Of a DNA stretch of 64,000 bases, positions 45,441 to 58,000 are shown piece after piece. A program made the translations under genes and the position numbers. The notes under the pieces are model-generated. The model made no database searches. It saw nothing but the letters and a program-made list of their open reading frames with translations, and was not told where the DNA came from. The number at the start of each line of letters is the position of its first letter. Positions within the stretch are counted from its first letter, which is position 1. Source of the stretch: Ischnura elegans (Eukaryota > Arthropoda > Insecta > Odonata > Coenagrionidae). The stretch spans positions 77,635,907 to 77,699,906 of the forward strand of contig NC_060249.1 in the NCBI RefSeq assembly GCF_921293095.1, written 5' to 3'.

Positions 45441-45698
45441 AACCAACAATCTGACGCGGAAGAAAACCCTGGAGAAATGCATAGATATACTTTGTTGGTG
45501 GTTATATGCTTCTTACAAATAAATACTTCCCAATTGATGCTTTGTGTCATCCTCAAACAAACTCCTTAGTGAATAACTTAGAAGAATCGAAACTAGTTGG
45601 GATTTTATCTGTAATGATTTTTTTCAAATAATTTATGTACATATAGGCTGCCTACGAGTGAATCCGTTAAAGCTTATTGCTAACTCAGCCCACTCTAG

Positions 45699-45780
45699 AA
45701 GTCTATTAGCCAAGGCCAAACCAGCTGGAATCCAAAGTGCTTGCTGTCAACAGACCAATTTGGGGGATTCACCATATATT
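45699..45780 (+). CDS. Possible upstream exon of the zinc-finger gene
   Basis: An open 82-nt stretch between TCTAG and GTAATG. It would encode KSISQGQTSWNPKCLLS then TDQFGGFTIY and leave one base over, exactly the phase needed by the exon at 46097. A branch-like TTGCTAAC precedes it. There is no homology support, so this is a candidate only. The rest of 45497-46096 holds nothing recognisable. Confidence 0.35.
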
Positions 45781-46096
45781 GTAATGTTTTTATTTGCTCT
45801 ATTGAATATCTTTTTTAGGAAATCATTGGGTTGATAAAAATTACTGCCATCTTTGAGAGCAAGAGTAGTGATGTTGGGTGGGATGTGAGTAAACATTCGG
45901 GAAAAGAAAATAGGGAGCAAAGGAAGAGTAGGGTTGAGGTGGAAGTCACGAGACTTACTGAAAGATTGGTCGATGGATTATATATATTTATTGGTCGATA
46001 TTAATAATGATAATGATATTAATATAATATCTAAATATCATTAAAGCTCTGGCTTGCAGGTATTAAAAAGTCTGATATGCTAAATTTTAATTTCAG

Positions 46097-49000
46097 GCCT
46101 TTTGGTCAGCAGTCATTCAAAGCTAAAAAATACTCAACATCATAATACCAGCATAATGGGACTACCCTCTCCTTACATTCAACCTCAGATGAAGCAAAAT
46201 TTCGCTACTCAAGTATGTGCTCAAGCAAGGGTTGAACATGGAAAACCTTTGCTTTCATCAACTTCCAGTAACTACAAGTCACGTTCAAGATCTCCTATCA
46301 ACTGCTTGACTGCTCATGTCAAAGGTACTGAAAGTGCTTATAAATTTTCTATATATATTTCAAGCATGGGTTTACTAGAGAAAAGGTTAGCGGGTTCACG
46401 TATCAGCCTTCAATTTTGTATTCACTCTTTTGCCATGGAGTCAAATATCGAAAAGTGGTACTCCCCTCACAAGTGCCTCCAAAAAAAAGTCATGGAGCTT
46501 TCTTTTGGCTATGACCCTCTCTTTTTCATATTTCCTCTACTGGGTCTTGAGCTTGATCGGACTCCAGCCTTTTTTCTTGGCCAAGGGGCGAAGATAATCT
46601 TCCTTATGTGTAATATTCCAAACCCTGCCGCGTGAACGGCGGTGAAATATACAAGAATTGCCATGAGAAAAAATTCCCCTGGACCGGGAATCGAACCACG
46701 AACACCTAGTGCCATGAGCCTCGGTATAATTGCCATGGGAATTAAAGAACCTGGGTAGCGTAGTGGTCTGCGCATTGGCCCGGAAAGCCAAAGGTCCGTG
46801 GTTCGATTCCCGGTCCAGGGGAATTTTTTCTCATGGCAATTCTTGTATATTTCACCGCCGTTCACGCGGCAGGGTTTGGAATATTACACATACCGCTTTG
46901 CGCGGCTTTAGCGCAGGTTTGAGGCTCTCAACCGGTTGTGGCTTCTTGGAAGTCCTTTCTCCCTCGCGTTGCCATCCTTGATGGACCGCGAGGGCCTAAC
47001 ACCTAGTGCCATGAGCCTCGGTATAATTGCCATGGGAATTAAAGAACCTGGGTAGCGTAGTGGTCTGCGCATTGGCCCGGAAAGCCAAAGGTCCGTGGTT
47101 CGATTCCCGGTCCAGGGGAATTTTTTCTCATGGCAATTCTTGTATAAATCTTCCTTATGTCTCTCTCTCCGGACGGAAAGGAGCAATGAAGTGCTGGAGA
47201 TGGTGGGAGAGGAGAGGCAGCTTCTAGATGAGATATGGAGGACACAGAAAGTATGGATGGAAGGAGTACTCAGTGGGGAGGGGTTGTTGAAAATGGTATC
47301 AGAGGGTAGAATATTAAGCAAGCGAGGGAGAGGAGCGAGGGGGGTTTGGGGGTTAAACCCCCCCCCAGAGCTCAGAGAAATGCTTAAGTTTAATCCATTT
47401 TACTTAATTGGATTGATATTACCGATAGAATAGTGTAAGGATTAATATAATATCCCTCAGAAAGCCGTAAAACTCACCATTTTGAACCATTTATCTTAAA
47501 ATTCCGCAATTTATTAATCTTGCACCTACTTATGCCTGCTTATCCTGGTGGGTATTCCACACCCCAAACACCCCGGTATTAGTTGCATATAAGCCCCCCC
47601 CAGCCTTAATTCCTGGCTGCACCCCTGATGGTGAGCAGTTATAACCTTTCCTTGTTCATGACATTGGGAAAAATTACATTTTCTCATACATGTTTTCTAC
47701 TAAATACATTCTGAGGCTTGGTTATAAATTATTCACATCAACATGAGTAAACCTAGAAATACCCTTGTTTCCCCTGCTGTTGTGGGAACCCACTTTTGAA
47801 ACATCAATTTTTTTTGCTGCTTAATTTTTTCCTTCTCCTGAGCAAGAAACTGCCTCGTAGACGTTTGTCTCAATCACCATAATTGTAATTTCATCATCAA
47901 AAAATAGCTCAAAATATGCCAAGGAATCATCTATAGAGCGTTCCACATTTAGTTGACAGTATGGGCTCTTATGGAGAATCGTTTCCCATGTTAATCTCCA
48001 TAAGGCCAGGAGTAATGTTGTCAATAACAGCACGAAAATTAATGTTGCGTTATGCACTGATTAAAAATTGCACTCTAATGTAAAAAGAGATGCTGCATTC
48101 ATTGGTGCCAGTAGTTTTTCGATAAAAATTATAACAAAAGCTATAAAAAACATTTTCTTAAATTTCCGTCAGAAACGTGTATTTTTTTACTTTATCTTCT
48201 TCTCGCAGTTTCTGTCTGACCGTTGTCTGTATTGGATTGAATCTTCTGCACAAAATTCTTCACACTATTTTCTCTTTGAAAGTCTTCACCAATCGCACAA
48301 ATATTGAGTTAAAATGTTGTTATGCCGACGTAACACCCTTTAGGACAAGAAAATTTTTATTTTTGCAAGGTAAAAAGTAGTCGCTTACTAACTTACGTTT
48401 CTTACGTCGTAGGTCCCTATATCCTGTGTATCAAATGTGAAGAAAACTACAAAGTTATTTTTGGTGAAAATATTATTAACTTACATCAATTCTGAAGCGA
48501 GTTACAATGTTTTGATCTTAAGAAAAAATATTACGGCGCCGCTGGGCCGGGCTTCTTGCTTTTTCTTGCGCGAAGAGGGAAAATTCTCGGGCGGAAAAGG
48601 AGTTTTTTGTCAATGCATACTATGAAATATATTTATCTATTCGTTTGATATCCTAAACAGAGAATACTCATACGTCGTAACAGCAGTGTTTTTATCTGAA
48701 TATATTGATACACGAAAGTAAGCAAGCGGCTTGGAAATAAGCTGCTTTCGCCTTGGGTGTTTCGGTCCCATCGCGGAAACCAAGAAAGAGAATATCTCAT
48801 AATCTGTGCGCAACACTACCCCATCCAGTGCACGCCTTTTACAAAAGGGGGATTGGGTATTTTCTGAGTTCCTTTCATAGGGTACCATATAACCTGCACC
48901 AGAATCGACCCTAGCCGAAGGTGCCGTGGGAAGAATTTACGAAGGCGTTCAGTTTGTCATTGCATTTTTTTGGAGTAAACAAGTGTTGTGTGGTCTATTG

Positions 49001-52000
49001 AATTTGAGAATTGTGAAGTGTGTTTTACAATTATCTCTGCTGTAACACGCCCAATCAATATGTCCGATACAAAGAAGAGGAGAAAAGGTGAGAAGCTCAT
49101 AAGCCGCGAAAGACAGCTGGTGCTCAAAGTCTTCTCGTACTTAAGGAAATCTCTCAGCATTTGTGATGCCTGCCGTGAAGCTTCGAAGGCTACTGGGTGC
49201 TCGGAGTCCACTTTTTACGGAGTGAGAAAGGAAAGCTCCCGTGGTCCATTGGTAAATCCTTCAAAAACTAAAGAAATTAGACAGCCTTACAAAAATTCGA
49301 GAGCAGTGATTTTCGACGATTTTGTGAGATCGGGAATTAGAAGGAAGGTACATGAATCCTTTGTGAAAAATATTCCTCCGACTTTAAAATCCATCTTAAA
49401 CTCGGTAAATATGGATAGTATTCTCCCAGATTACAAAAGGACAACACTACATCGTCTTCTTTTGGACATAGGCTTCGTGTACGAACGCAGGGGGAAAAGA
49501 ATCGTCCTTATTGAAAGGGATGATATTATTCGTTGGTGGCACAATTAATTATTTATTAAGACAGCTAAAAAATGTCGCGAACACAGGACGAGTGTCTTTA
49601 CAGGCGATAGTTGGATTAATGTTGGATAAATAGTGAACATTAGTTTGCGAAACAAACAATTAGAAAATCCGCGTCAAGCTTCCCTTGCTGGACTAAATAC
49701 TGGGCTTGTCCCCCACTTCCCGAGTATGTCGATTTGCAATTATACACACAGGAACGGAAAATGGGTTCATAAAAGGAGCATCGTATGTGTTTCTGTATAA
49801 AAAGAACTCAATGGGTGAGCATGAAGAAGTGGGTGGCGAGTGTTACGAGAGATGGTTTGAGCACTCACTTCTTGCAAACTTACCCGAGGGATCAATTATA
49901 GTGGTTGATAATGCCTATTATTACCCAAGGAAATTGGAATTCTTGCCTACTACAAGGTGGAGGAAAAAGAACATTAAGGAAATTAGCTTTGAAGATGTTA
50001 GCTTGAAAAGAGATCTTTAATTTACAATAAACCAAGTACGGGAAATTTTTGAAAAATTAAAGATTGATGATGTCTTATACAACATCGCCTTTCATGTAAT
50101 ACTAGCCATAGCCAAAAAATATTGCATAATATGGAAGGAATAGAAATTTTGTCTCATTCAGGAGTGGCGATAATTTTTATTATCCTTCAATTTATTGCTA
50201 TTTTTTTACATCACAGATTATTCATTGTTCAGCTTGTGCATTGAATAAGTACATACATAAAATAACAAAAGACTTTTCCTTTTATATCGCAGCAAAGGTG
50301 TTGTAATTTACGCTAAAAAATTCTTTAATTTACGCCGTCTTTCGTGCGATCCCTAACTCTTTTTTGAACTATACCGTTTTGGCGCCATATTATGTGTGGT
50401 TGCATACGCTGTTAGGATGCCTGCCGGCGGAGCGGAAGCTTGGCAACACTGTTATCCATAAGGCCTGTACTGTCAACTAAATGTGGAACGCTCTATATAC
50501 ATGGAACAGGTGGTATTAGTTTTCGAACTAAATCACACATGAAAAGTAGAGGGTCAGCACTGCTGATCTCTTCCGAATTATTTTATTGAAAATTCATAAA
50601 ATAATGAGAAGGCATATTATCTTCTGAACTGAAATCAAGGGTGTATCAACTTGAAACTGCTAAAGTGGTATCTGAACATTCTGCACTTTTTTCTTCCGGT
50701 GCATTAAGCACTTGCTCATTAGATAAATCACAAGAGCTAGAAGCTATGGTCAACTAAAGAGGGGTTTAGATGTGGAATCGACCCAGGGCCTAAAAAATAA
50801 TAAACCCACCAAAGCAAATGTAGGTGTGAATAAAAACCCAATCTTAAGCTTTGAGCATCGCAAATAGGATGCCAGATGCTGGCAGGTCTTAAAGATTCCG
50901 AATAGCATTGAGTAACAATGTCTGGATAATCCATGCCTTCACTATTGCTGCCACAATCAAAGAGAAAGGAAATGATGAGGCAGAAAAGCAGGTGATAATG
51001 ATCCACAGAGGAAAGCATTAACTATCCACACTTAAAGTACACAATAGCTAAGAATGTGCATAAATCAGAGTGTGAGTGGAAGGATATCTTTCATTAGCAT
51101 CCACCAGATGCTACTCCTTGAGGAAGTATTTCTTTCCTGGCATCAGATGTAAAAAATATTCTTAAAAAAAATACAAGCACTTATAAGCAGGCAATAAAGA
51201 GGCGCAGAATGAAAGCTGTTAGATATGTCTAAATATGTACTCACTAAAAGTACATTGGTACATGGAAGCTTAAGAGATAAGGATTTTAAAAAAACATTTG
51301 GGCACCCATTGTGTGTCACTCATGCTTGGAGCATGGCAATCAGAGGACTCACACATGACATTTAAAGTCACGCTTGAGGATTTAATGTCCCTTGTAAGAA
51401 GAACTTTATGAGAGAGTAGCTTAATATTTTACATATGTTTTTCATTTCAGATGTGTCTACTGGGTCTGTGACATCAAATGAAGAACATTCAGGTCAGTGG
51501 TAATTGAATTGTTTTTAATTTTTTATGTACAGGCAATTTTGTGTCAGCACTTTGTCACTGTCACTTTGTGCATCCATCCATTTCTCCTAATCCGAAGCTA
51601 GTTCCTTTAGTTTCTTTTTCTTATTCTTCCTCATGTCCTGTTTTATATACCCCAAGTACTTATCTCTTGGCTTACTTCAGGGGATATTCCTTCCAAGGTA
51701 CCAAATTACTCCTTGTTTTAGGCCTACTTGGAAACAAATACAAAAATATTAATGAGTGCATACAGTATTTTTTTTCCGTAGGATTTAAAATTCTAATGGT
51801 AACCTATTGTTATGTGTTACATAAGATGTATGCCCTCCATAGGTCCCTCCTACCCACAAGTTTATTTTGAATCGTCCTCTTTTCCAATGACTGATCATCA
51901 GAAAATTGCACTGCTTATGTATCTTGAAAAAATATGTAACCAGTCGCTTTGACTCCTGAATTCAATTGTACCTATGTCTCCCTTATCATGTACATATTGG

Positions 52001-55000
52001 GCATTTACATTATAAGGAGAACACCCCTAGGCTCATTCCTTACTTAATTACTGCCCTCCCAGATTAATTTGTTACTTTCTCAGGTGCCTTTAGATTCATG
52101 CACTCATTGCCCGTGAGCAGCTTTCCCTTTCAATCTGTATGTACAGCACACTCCTGATTATCCAGGCTAATGATGGGGAGAGACGGCACGAATAATCGGA
52201 AAAAAAGGATAACCCAAACTTTCACTTAAATGTCTTGTAATGTTCATAATTTATGTAAAACGTACAATATATTATTATTTATGCAGTAATTCAATTATTT
52301 TAGAGTGCTTTGACTCATTAAGAGCTTTCTTTTTTCCTTCCTGGATCTTTTAGCGGCGATAATATGTTTGCACTGGTATTATTACTGCTCCATATACAGT
52401 GAGTCCTCGTTTAACGTCACCTACCATTCCTGAAAAATGTGACGATAAACGAAATGACGTTAATCGAAGCATAATATCCCATAAAAACAATGTAAAAATT
52501 GAATATCGGTTCCTAGACCTCACAATTCCTATGCGGAAAAATTTTGGCGTATCATATCTGGGGCATTTTTTACGATGGGAATGCCAAACTATGGCATAAA
52601 TACGAGTTCCTGTCTTCATCGACGACAATAGCAGCAGTGACGTAAATCCTTCTCCATTTTTGTATCTTCCCGCATTTGCTTTTCGGCTTCGCTATAGTGC
52701 GGTCCAATGAATGCTACCAGACGCTACAGACCAGGCATCCGATGCTCCGGTCCATAGGCCCTACCCTCGCTACGAGAATTTCTTTTCGGACCGGTCAGGA
52801 GCGAAATCAAAATGGCGGAAATGAGCGAGGGCGGGCAAACTGGGATCATGAAATCGAAGAGATGGTTTTAATTGCGAATTGAGGCGGGGGGCGTCGCCTG
52901 GGCATCATCATCGCTGAAACATCGTCGCAGTAACAGGAACCAAAATTATTGTGAACATTGTTCTCTTAGACATTGTCGTGGAAATGTCTCTGATGCTAAA
53001 ATTTGCCAAAACCGTAATCGCAATTAACAATATACACACCGTTTTACACTTTGAATAGACTGACCGTATTACCGCCCACGAAACAAACAACCTGTAACGC
53101 CTGCCACTTCGCCTTTTTTCTCGCGCGAAATTTAAAATACGTGACGTTATCACGAAGCGAAGGGACGATAATCGAATCACGGTCGTAAAATTTTCGTGAC
53201 ATTATTGCGAAATGACATTAAACGGGGTGACGTAGAACGAGGAATCACTGTAAGACCTGGTTTCGAAAACCACACATTCGTGGCTGCATGATCTTGGATA
53301 AAGAATAGTGGTTTGCAGAAATACTTCAAAACCACTGCGCGTCATCGGAAACTACTGTCAGGCACCACGCCATGTAGTCGCGTCTCGGACGAGTTGCCCA
53401 GGTTAACAACTGCTGCAGGACGTGTATCCGTGGTCACGCACTGCGAGGCTTGGAAAACAGAAACACGGAGCTCCCATGAATGCAGCTGGCGCGCGATTGC
53501 TTCCGTTTTAAGATGGGGATTGTAGTGGAAATAATAAGTCCGGTGTATCCTAGCATTAAAATGCAGTAATTCCGGTGATTTTGCGTTAGGTTTTATTTTT
53601 GTATTACGATTGCGGAAAATATCGAACGAGAGTGAAAATTATGCACGGATAATCCACAACACGGATATACCACAGCCGGATAATTAGGAGTCTGCTGTAT
53701 CTTAAAATTATGTCCAGTCTTCTCAAATCACAGTGTCAACCATCTAAAATATTTTATCTTTATTCCAGACTTTGATGACCCATTTTCCTCTAGGGATCTC
53801 CCAGAAGAGCTAACGTCTCTGTTCTCTGCTCGCCACTGTGACTTGTGTGTAGTTCAGGTAAAGATTTCTCTAGTTTTTCTGTGAAAACCAGATATATTCC
53901 ATGAATATTTCCTATAATTTTATATTTTATTTAAAATTTTAATCCCTCTCCTGCCCTGATTGTAAAATTTTAATTCCAAATTATTCAGATGAATTCTGAA
54001 CTTCAGTCAAAAATGCACTACCATGGCAAGCAGCACAAGAAAAAAGTTCGGTTTTTTATGAATAAGTGGAAGAAAGAACCTCGGGTCAGTTATCCTGAGG
54101 GGAGTGGGAATGACAATGGGCCTGATCATTTGAAGGTAAGTCTGTGATACTACGTTAGTTTTCATTTACATGTGGACACTTGGGGATTTCAATTATAAGA
54201 TACACCTCATTTTTTCATAAATAATGATAATTTTTTGAAAGATTGATGTTACCCTTACATGATTGGTTGCTAATTTGTAGTAATACAACCAGTCAAGATG
54301 AAATGTTAATTAACCTTCAAAATTGTAAAGCACCAGCTTAAAAAAAATATTTTCTTAGCCCATGCAATTAATAAATTGTTGTTATATATGGCTCCAAATA
54401 TTTGTTATCAGCAATTCTGGCTTAAGGGAATGAATGGCAAAATTAAGTCGTTTCAATCGCCTAGCAACAGATGATATTTTATTGAATATCTGCTTGAATC
54501 ATACTTAACACTTTGCAAGCCATGGACGTAACATTTCGTCCTGCTAATCCTTCTGAGGATTGCCGTGGACGTAATATTACGTCTTTCCATTTAATTGGCT
54601 TTGTATACATGAAGCCGTAATATTTCGCCCGTGGTACTTTTCCAGTTTACTGCTTAGTGGTTCTGTTTTTTCAAAAATCAACTGCTTGATGGAAAAAGAG
54701 TTCACTTTATGTCTTGAGGACGAAAAGTCCTCCGTAGCTACTGGCATCCTCATCTTAGGCCACTTAGTGTGAAAATTCTTTGGGCCAATGGACCATTCGT
54801 TGAGGGTGCATTGACCCTTTTTGTCATCCAGGATTTTTAATGCTTTGCTTGGAACAATGCTTTTTTATGATTTCCATGCTTTAAATAGTTCAAATTGAGC
54901 GTATTAAAAATATTATTATGCATGTTATGGCGGTACATCATATGTTGCAACTTTTTTATTTTTCAAAAACAGTAGGTTTTCATTGTTAAATTATGTATTT

Positions 55001-58000
55001 AAAAATTAGCAGTAAATGTTATTCAACTCATTCATAAAGAAGAGCAAAGTCCATTTTTATTGAAATGCACATCGATATAAATATATTTTTGATGCTAATG
55101 TTTTAAAAAAATTTACGAATATAGTAAAGATGGCTGGATTTTTCAGTAGGGCTTTAAATTTAGCAGCCGGCACTCAAGGTGTTAAGGGTCACGGTTCGTT
55201 TCAAGCATCAAGCGATTTGGAGCGTCACCGTTCTAAAGACCGGTCCGCTTCATTCATTCGCTTTGAATTGCTTCAAGCACTTCTGAAAAAAACCTACCGG
55301 CATTTCAGAACAGCGGGCATTTCAACTTGGGTTGCTAGGGAGTTGTTGAAAGACATTTGTTTATAAACATTTGTCATCAATCAGACACCTCGATGTTCAT
55401 CTTCAATCGCACGAAAATGGAAGATTTTTTGCAATTGCAAACAAATATTTTTGATAGTGAATCAGATACAAGTGATAACGTAAGTACAAGTGAGAGTAAG
55501 GAGGGATTGGAAAATGTCAATGAGGTGGATTTACAAGTAATTTATGCCATTATAATGTTGGGGGAGACGAGGGGAAATCTTGTATTGAGGCCACGGATTC
55601 TCTCTTACGTGAAGAATGTGGTAGGGAATTACAATGCACAAACATTCTAAAGTCATTTCAAGTATTGTCATTGATATGTCTGATCTTATTTAAAATATTG
55701 TGTTGAAATAATAAATCAATTTTGGCGCGGGCAACGCAGCTTCCGTCCATGATGCGAGGGTGTTAAAAAATTCACGGCTCTCTTACTTTTTGAGCCATCA
55801 AGAAGAATTCTTTCCAAATGATACCCACATCATTGGAGACTCTGCTTATGGAATCAATGAACATTTTATGCTACCATTCAGAGATAATGGGCATCTGACT
55901 TTGCATCAGAAAAACTTCAATGCCAAATTTTCGAAGGCTCGAAAAGTAATTGAAAGGCCTTTTGGATTGCTCAAAAGGCGATTCAGAAGCCGGAGAAACA
56001 AATTGAAATTAGTTGATATGGAAAAAATACCTGAGTTCATCTTGGCTTGTTGTGCACTCCATAATATTTGTGTAGAAATAAGAAATGAAGCGCCTGATGT
56101 TGCTCCACTTGACGTGGAAAGAGTACTGATTAACTTTAATGAAAACGTAACTAGGATAAGAGGGGTGAATAAATGCAGAGAATCATGAATGATTCACCTC
56201 AGAATTAATTACTTTTATATGTAAGAAATATATTACTTTGTACTTATATATGTAAGAAATTAAACACATTACATATAGTAGTAGTTTTGGCGAATACTAT
56301 TTTAATACTACTTTAATACATTACATATAATTTTAATATATGTAATAACAAATTAAAAGAACCTATCCTAAAAATGCGTTAAACCTCTTCTTATTAATTT
56401 TTTATCAGTTAAAATAAAAATATTATGATCATCCAATTAAAACATAATGTCACTGATTTTTCGCTATTTTTTTTCAACAAATCTTTTGCTGTTCTTTTTA
56501 ATTCCATTTTCTCCTCGAGCCTTTGCCGCTTTTCTTCATCTAATTTTTTTCCCTCTCCTCCTTCGCCTTTATACTTTCTTCCCCCTCTTTTTCATGCTCC
56601 CGCTTGTTATTTCCCCTTTCCTGGTTGATTTTTTTTTAATGAACTCCTCGATTATTACCTCCACTCGCCTCTTCTTTGGAATTGCTAGGGAAAAATGAAT
56701 GGATAGTGATTACCACAGGAAATAATGTTACTAGGGACGTCTAAGCAAATTAATTCAATAAATTAAAGCATCGTCACAGTTAACACATTATTAAAAGGAA
56801 ACATCATCAATCACTATAGCACTAAAGTCATTAGCATTGCTTAAAATATTTTATTGTTTGTATTCACTCACTTTCTGCAGATTGTGAAGGCCCTGCACGG
56901 CATGGCAGCTCAGGGCCATCGTTCGTGGCTATGGCCGGTGGATTTACCCATGATTTCTTTCCAAAAATATCATCTATAATCTACAAATTTAGAAATAAAA
57001 TTTTTATACTTCTTTCATCTGGAGACTTAATTACTACAATTTAAAAAAATATTAATCATAAAATGAATAAATACCTTGTTATAGTACCATGCTACTGCAT
57101 TGTTGCCTGTTTTTCTTATATGTACCTCCTTTTCCTTTTATTGCCAAATATGTTTTTTGAGCTCCCTGGTTTTAGTTTGGCTCTGTTTTGAGGTAGGGAC
57201 AATTTTTATATTAATGCCCGCTATTATGCCTGCAATTTCCTCCCATTCTTTTGCATGCTGTTTCTTCCGGAGGGAAAACTCATGCTCATTTTCTTTGCAT
57301 GTCTCCATTAATAGCAACACCCCATCCTGCGGCCAAATATAACCTTTATCACCATTCATCTCTGTAGGAGGAAATGAATAAGTGGAATTAAATGCTATCT
57401 AAGTGTTGTATTATTAGATTCAAAATTCACGTTAATAGTTACTGTAAGGATATTATCTGTTGAATTACCTCCTTCCTCTTCTATTTGAGGAATTTCATCT
57501 GCTTCAGTCTCCCTTGCTTTGACCTTCTGATTAACAAAGTATCATAAGTAATCAGAATCTTGCAAAAATTAAGCCAAGTGATAACTTTTTTCATTTTACA
57601 ACGAACAAACTGGTTTAGATTTAAAAAATAAAATGTGTAGGTAATTACGCACTATGCAAATTCATGATGGATTCTTTCTGCCTTTCTTTTTGTATTGTAT
57701 TTCGAAAAACTAAGCTTTCAAGGCTTGATTGTACTCCTCTCCTGAAAGTAATAATTTAGTCTTCCTTTAACAGATGGGCACGCACATTTAATTCTATTTG
57801 TCTCTCCATTCCTTTCAATTATTAATCAAAACCTTTCTCAGCTACAAAGGTTTAAGTCTTCTTTAAAGTATACCGGGACTAGCCGTGGTGGTAACTTTTA
57901 CGGGAGTCACCCGCAATGCACAATCGTGCGAAAGATCCACAGAGAAAAAATCATTCGCCTTGACCGGGATTCGAACCCGGATCCCCCGATTTCCGGTCGA

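Larger units (their letters stand above)
43820..45482 (-). mobile_element. Penelope-like element, 5'-truncated, with inverted ends
   Basis: 1,663 bp between two copies of AGATATACTTTGTT (43806-43819 and 45483-45496). The body on the minus strand encodes a partial reverse transcriptase and a GIY-YIG endonuclease. The last about 180 bp are repeated in inverted orientation at the other end (45297-45482), as Penelope-like elements are known to do. The protein frames show about one break besides the 5' truncation. Both terminal repeats include a TATATAAG box-like motif. Confidence 0.9.

Noticed and set aside
54507-54660. piggyBac-type MITE
   Set aside because: A TTAA-adjacent end and repeated GGACGTAA motifs are suggestive, but no second end was found, so it is not called as an element.
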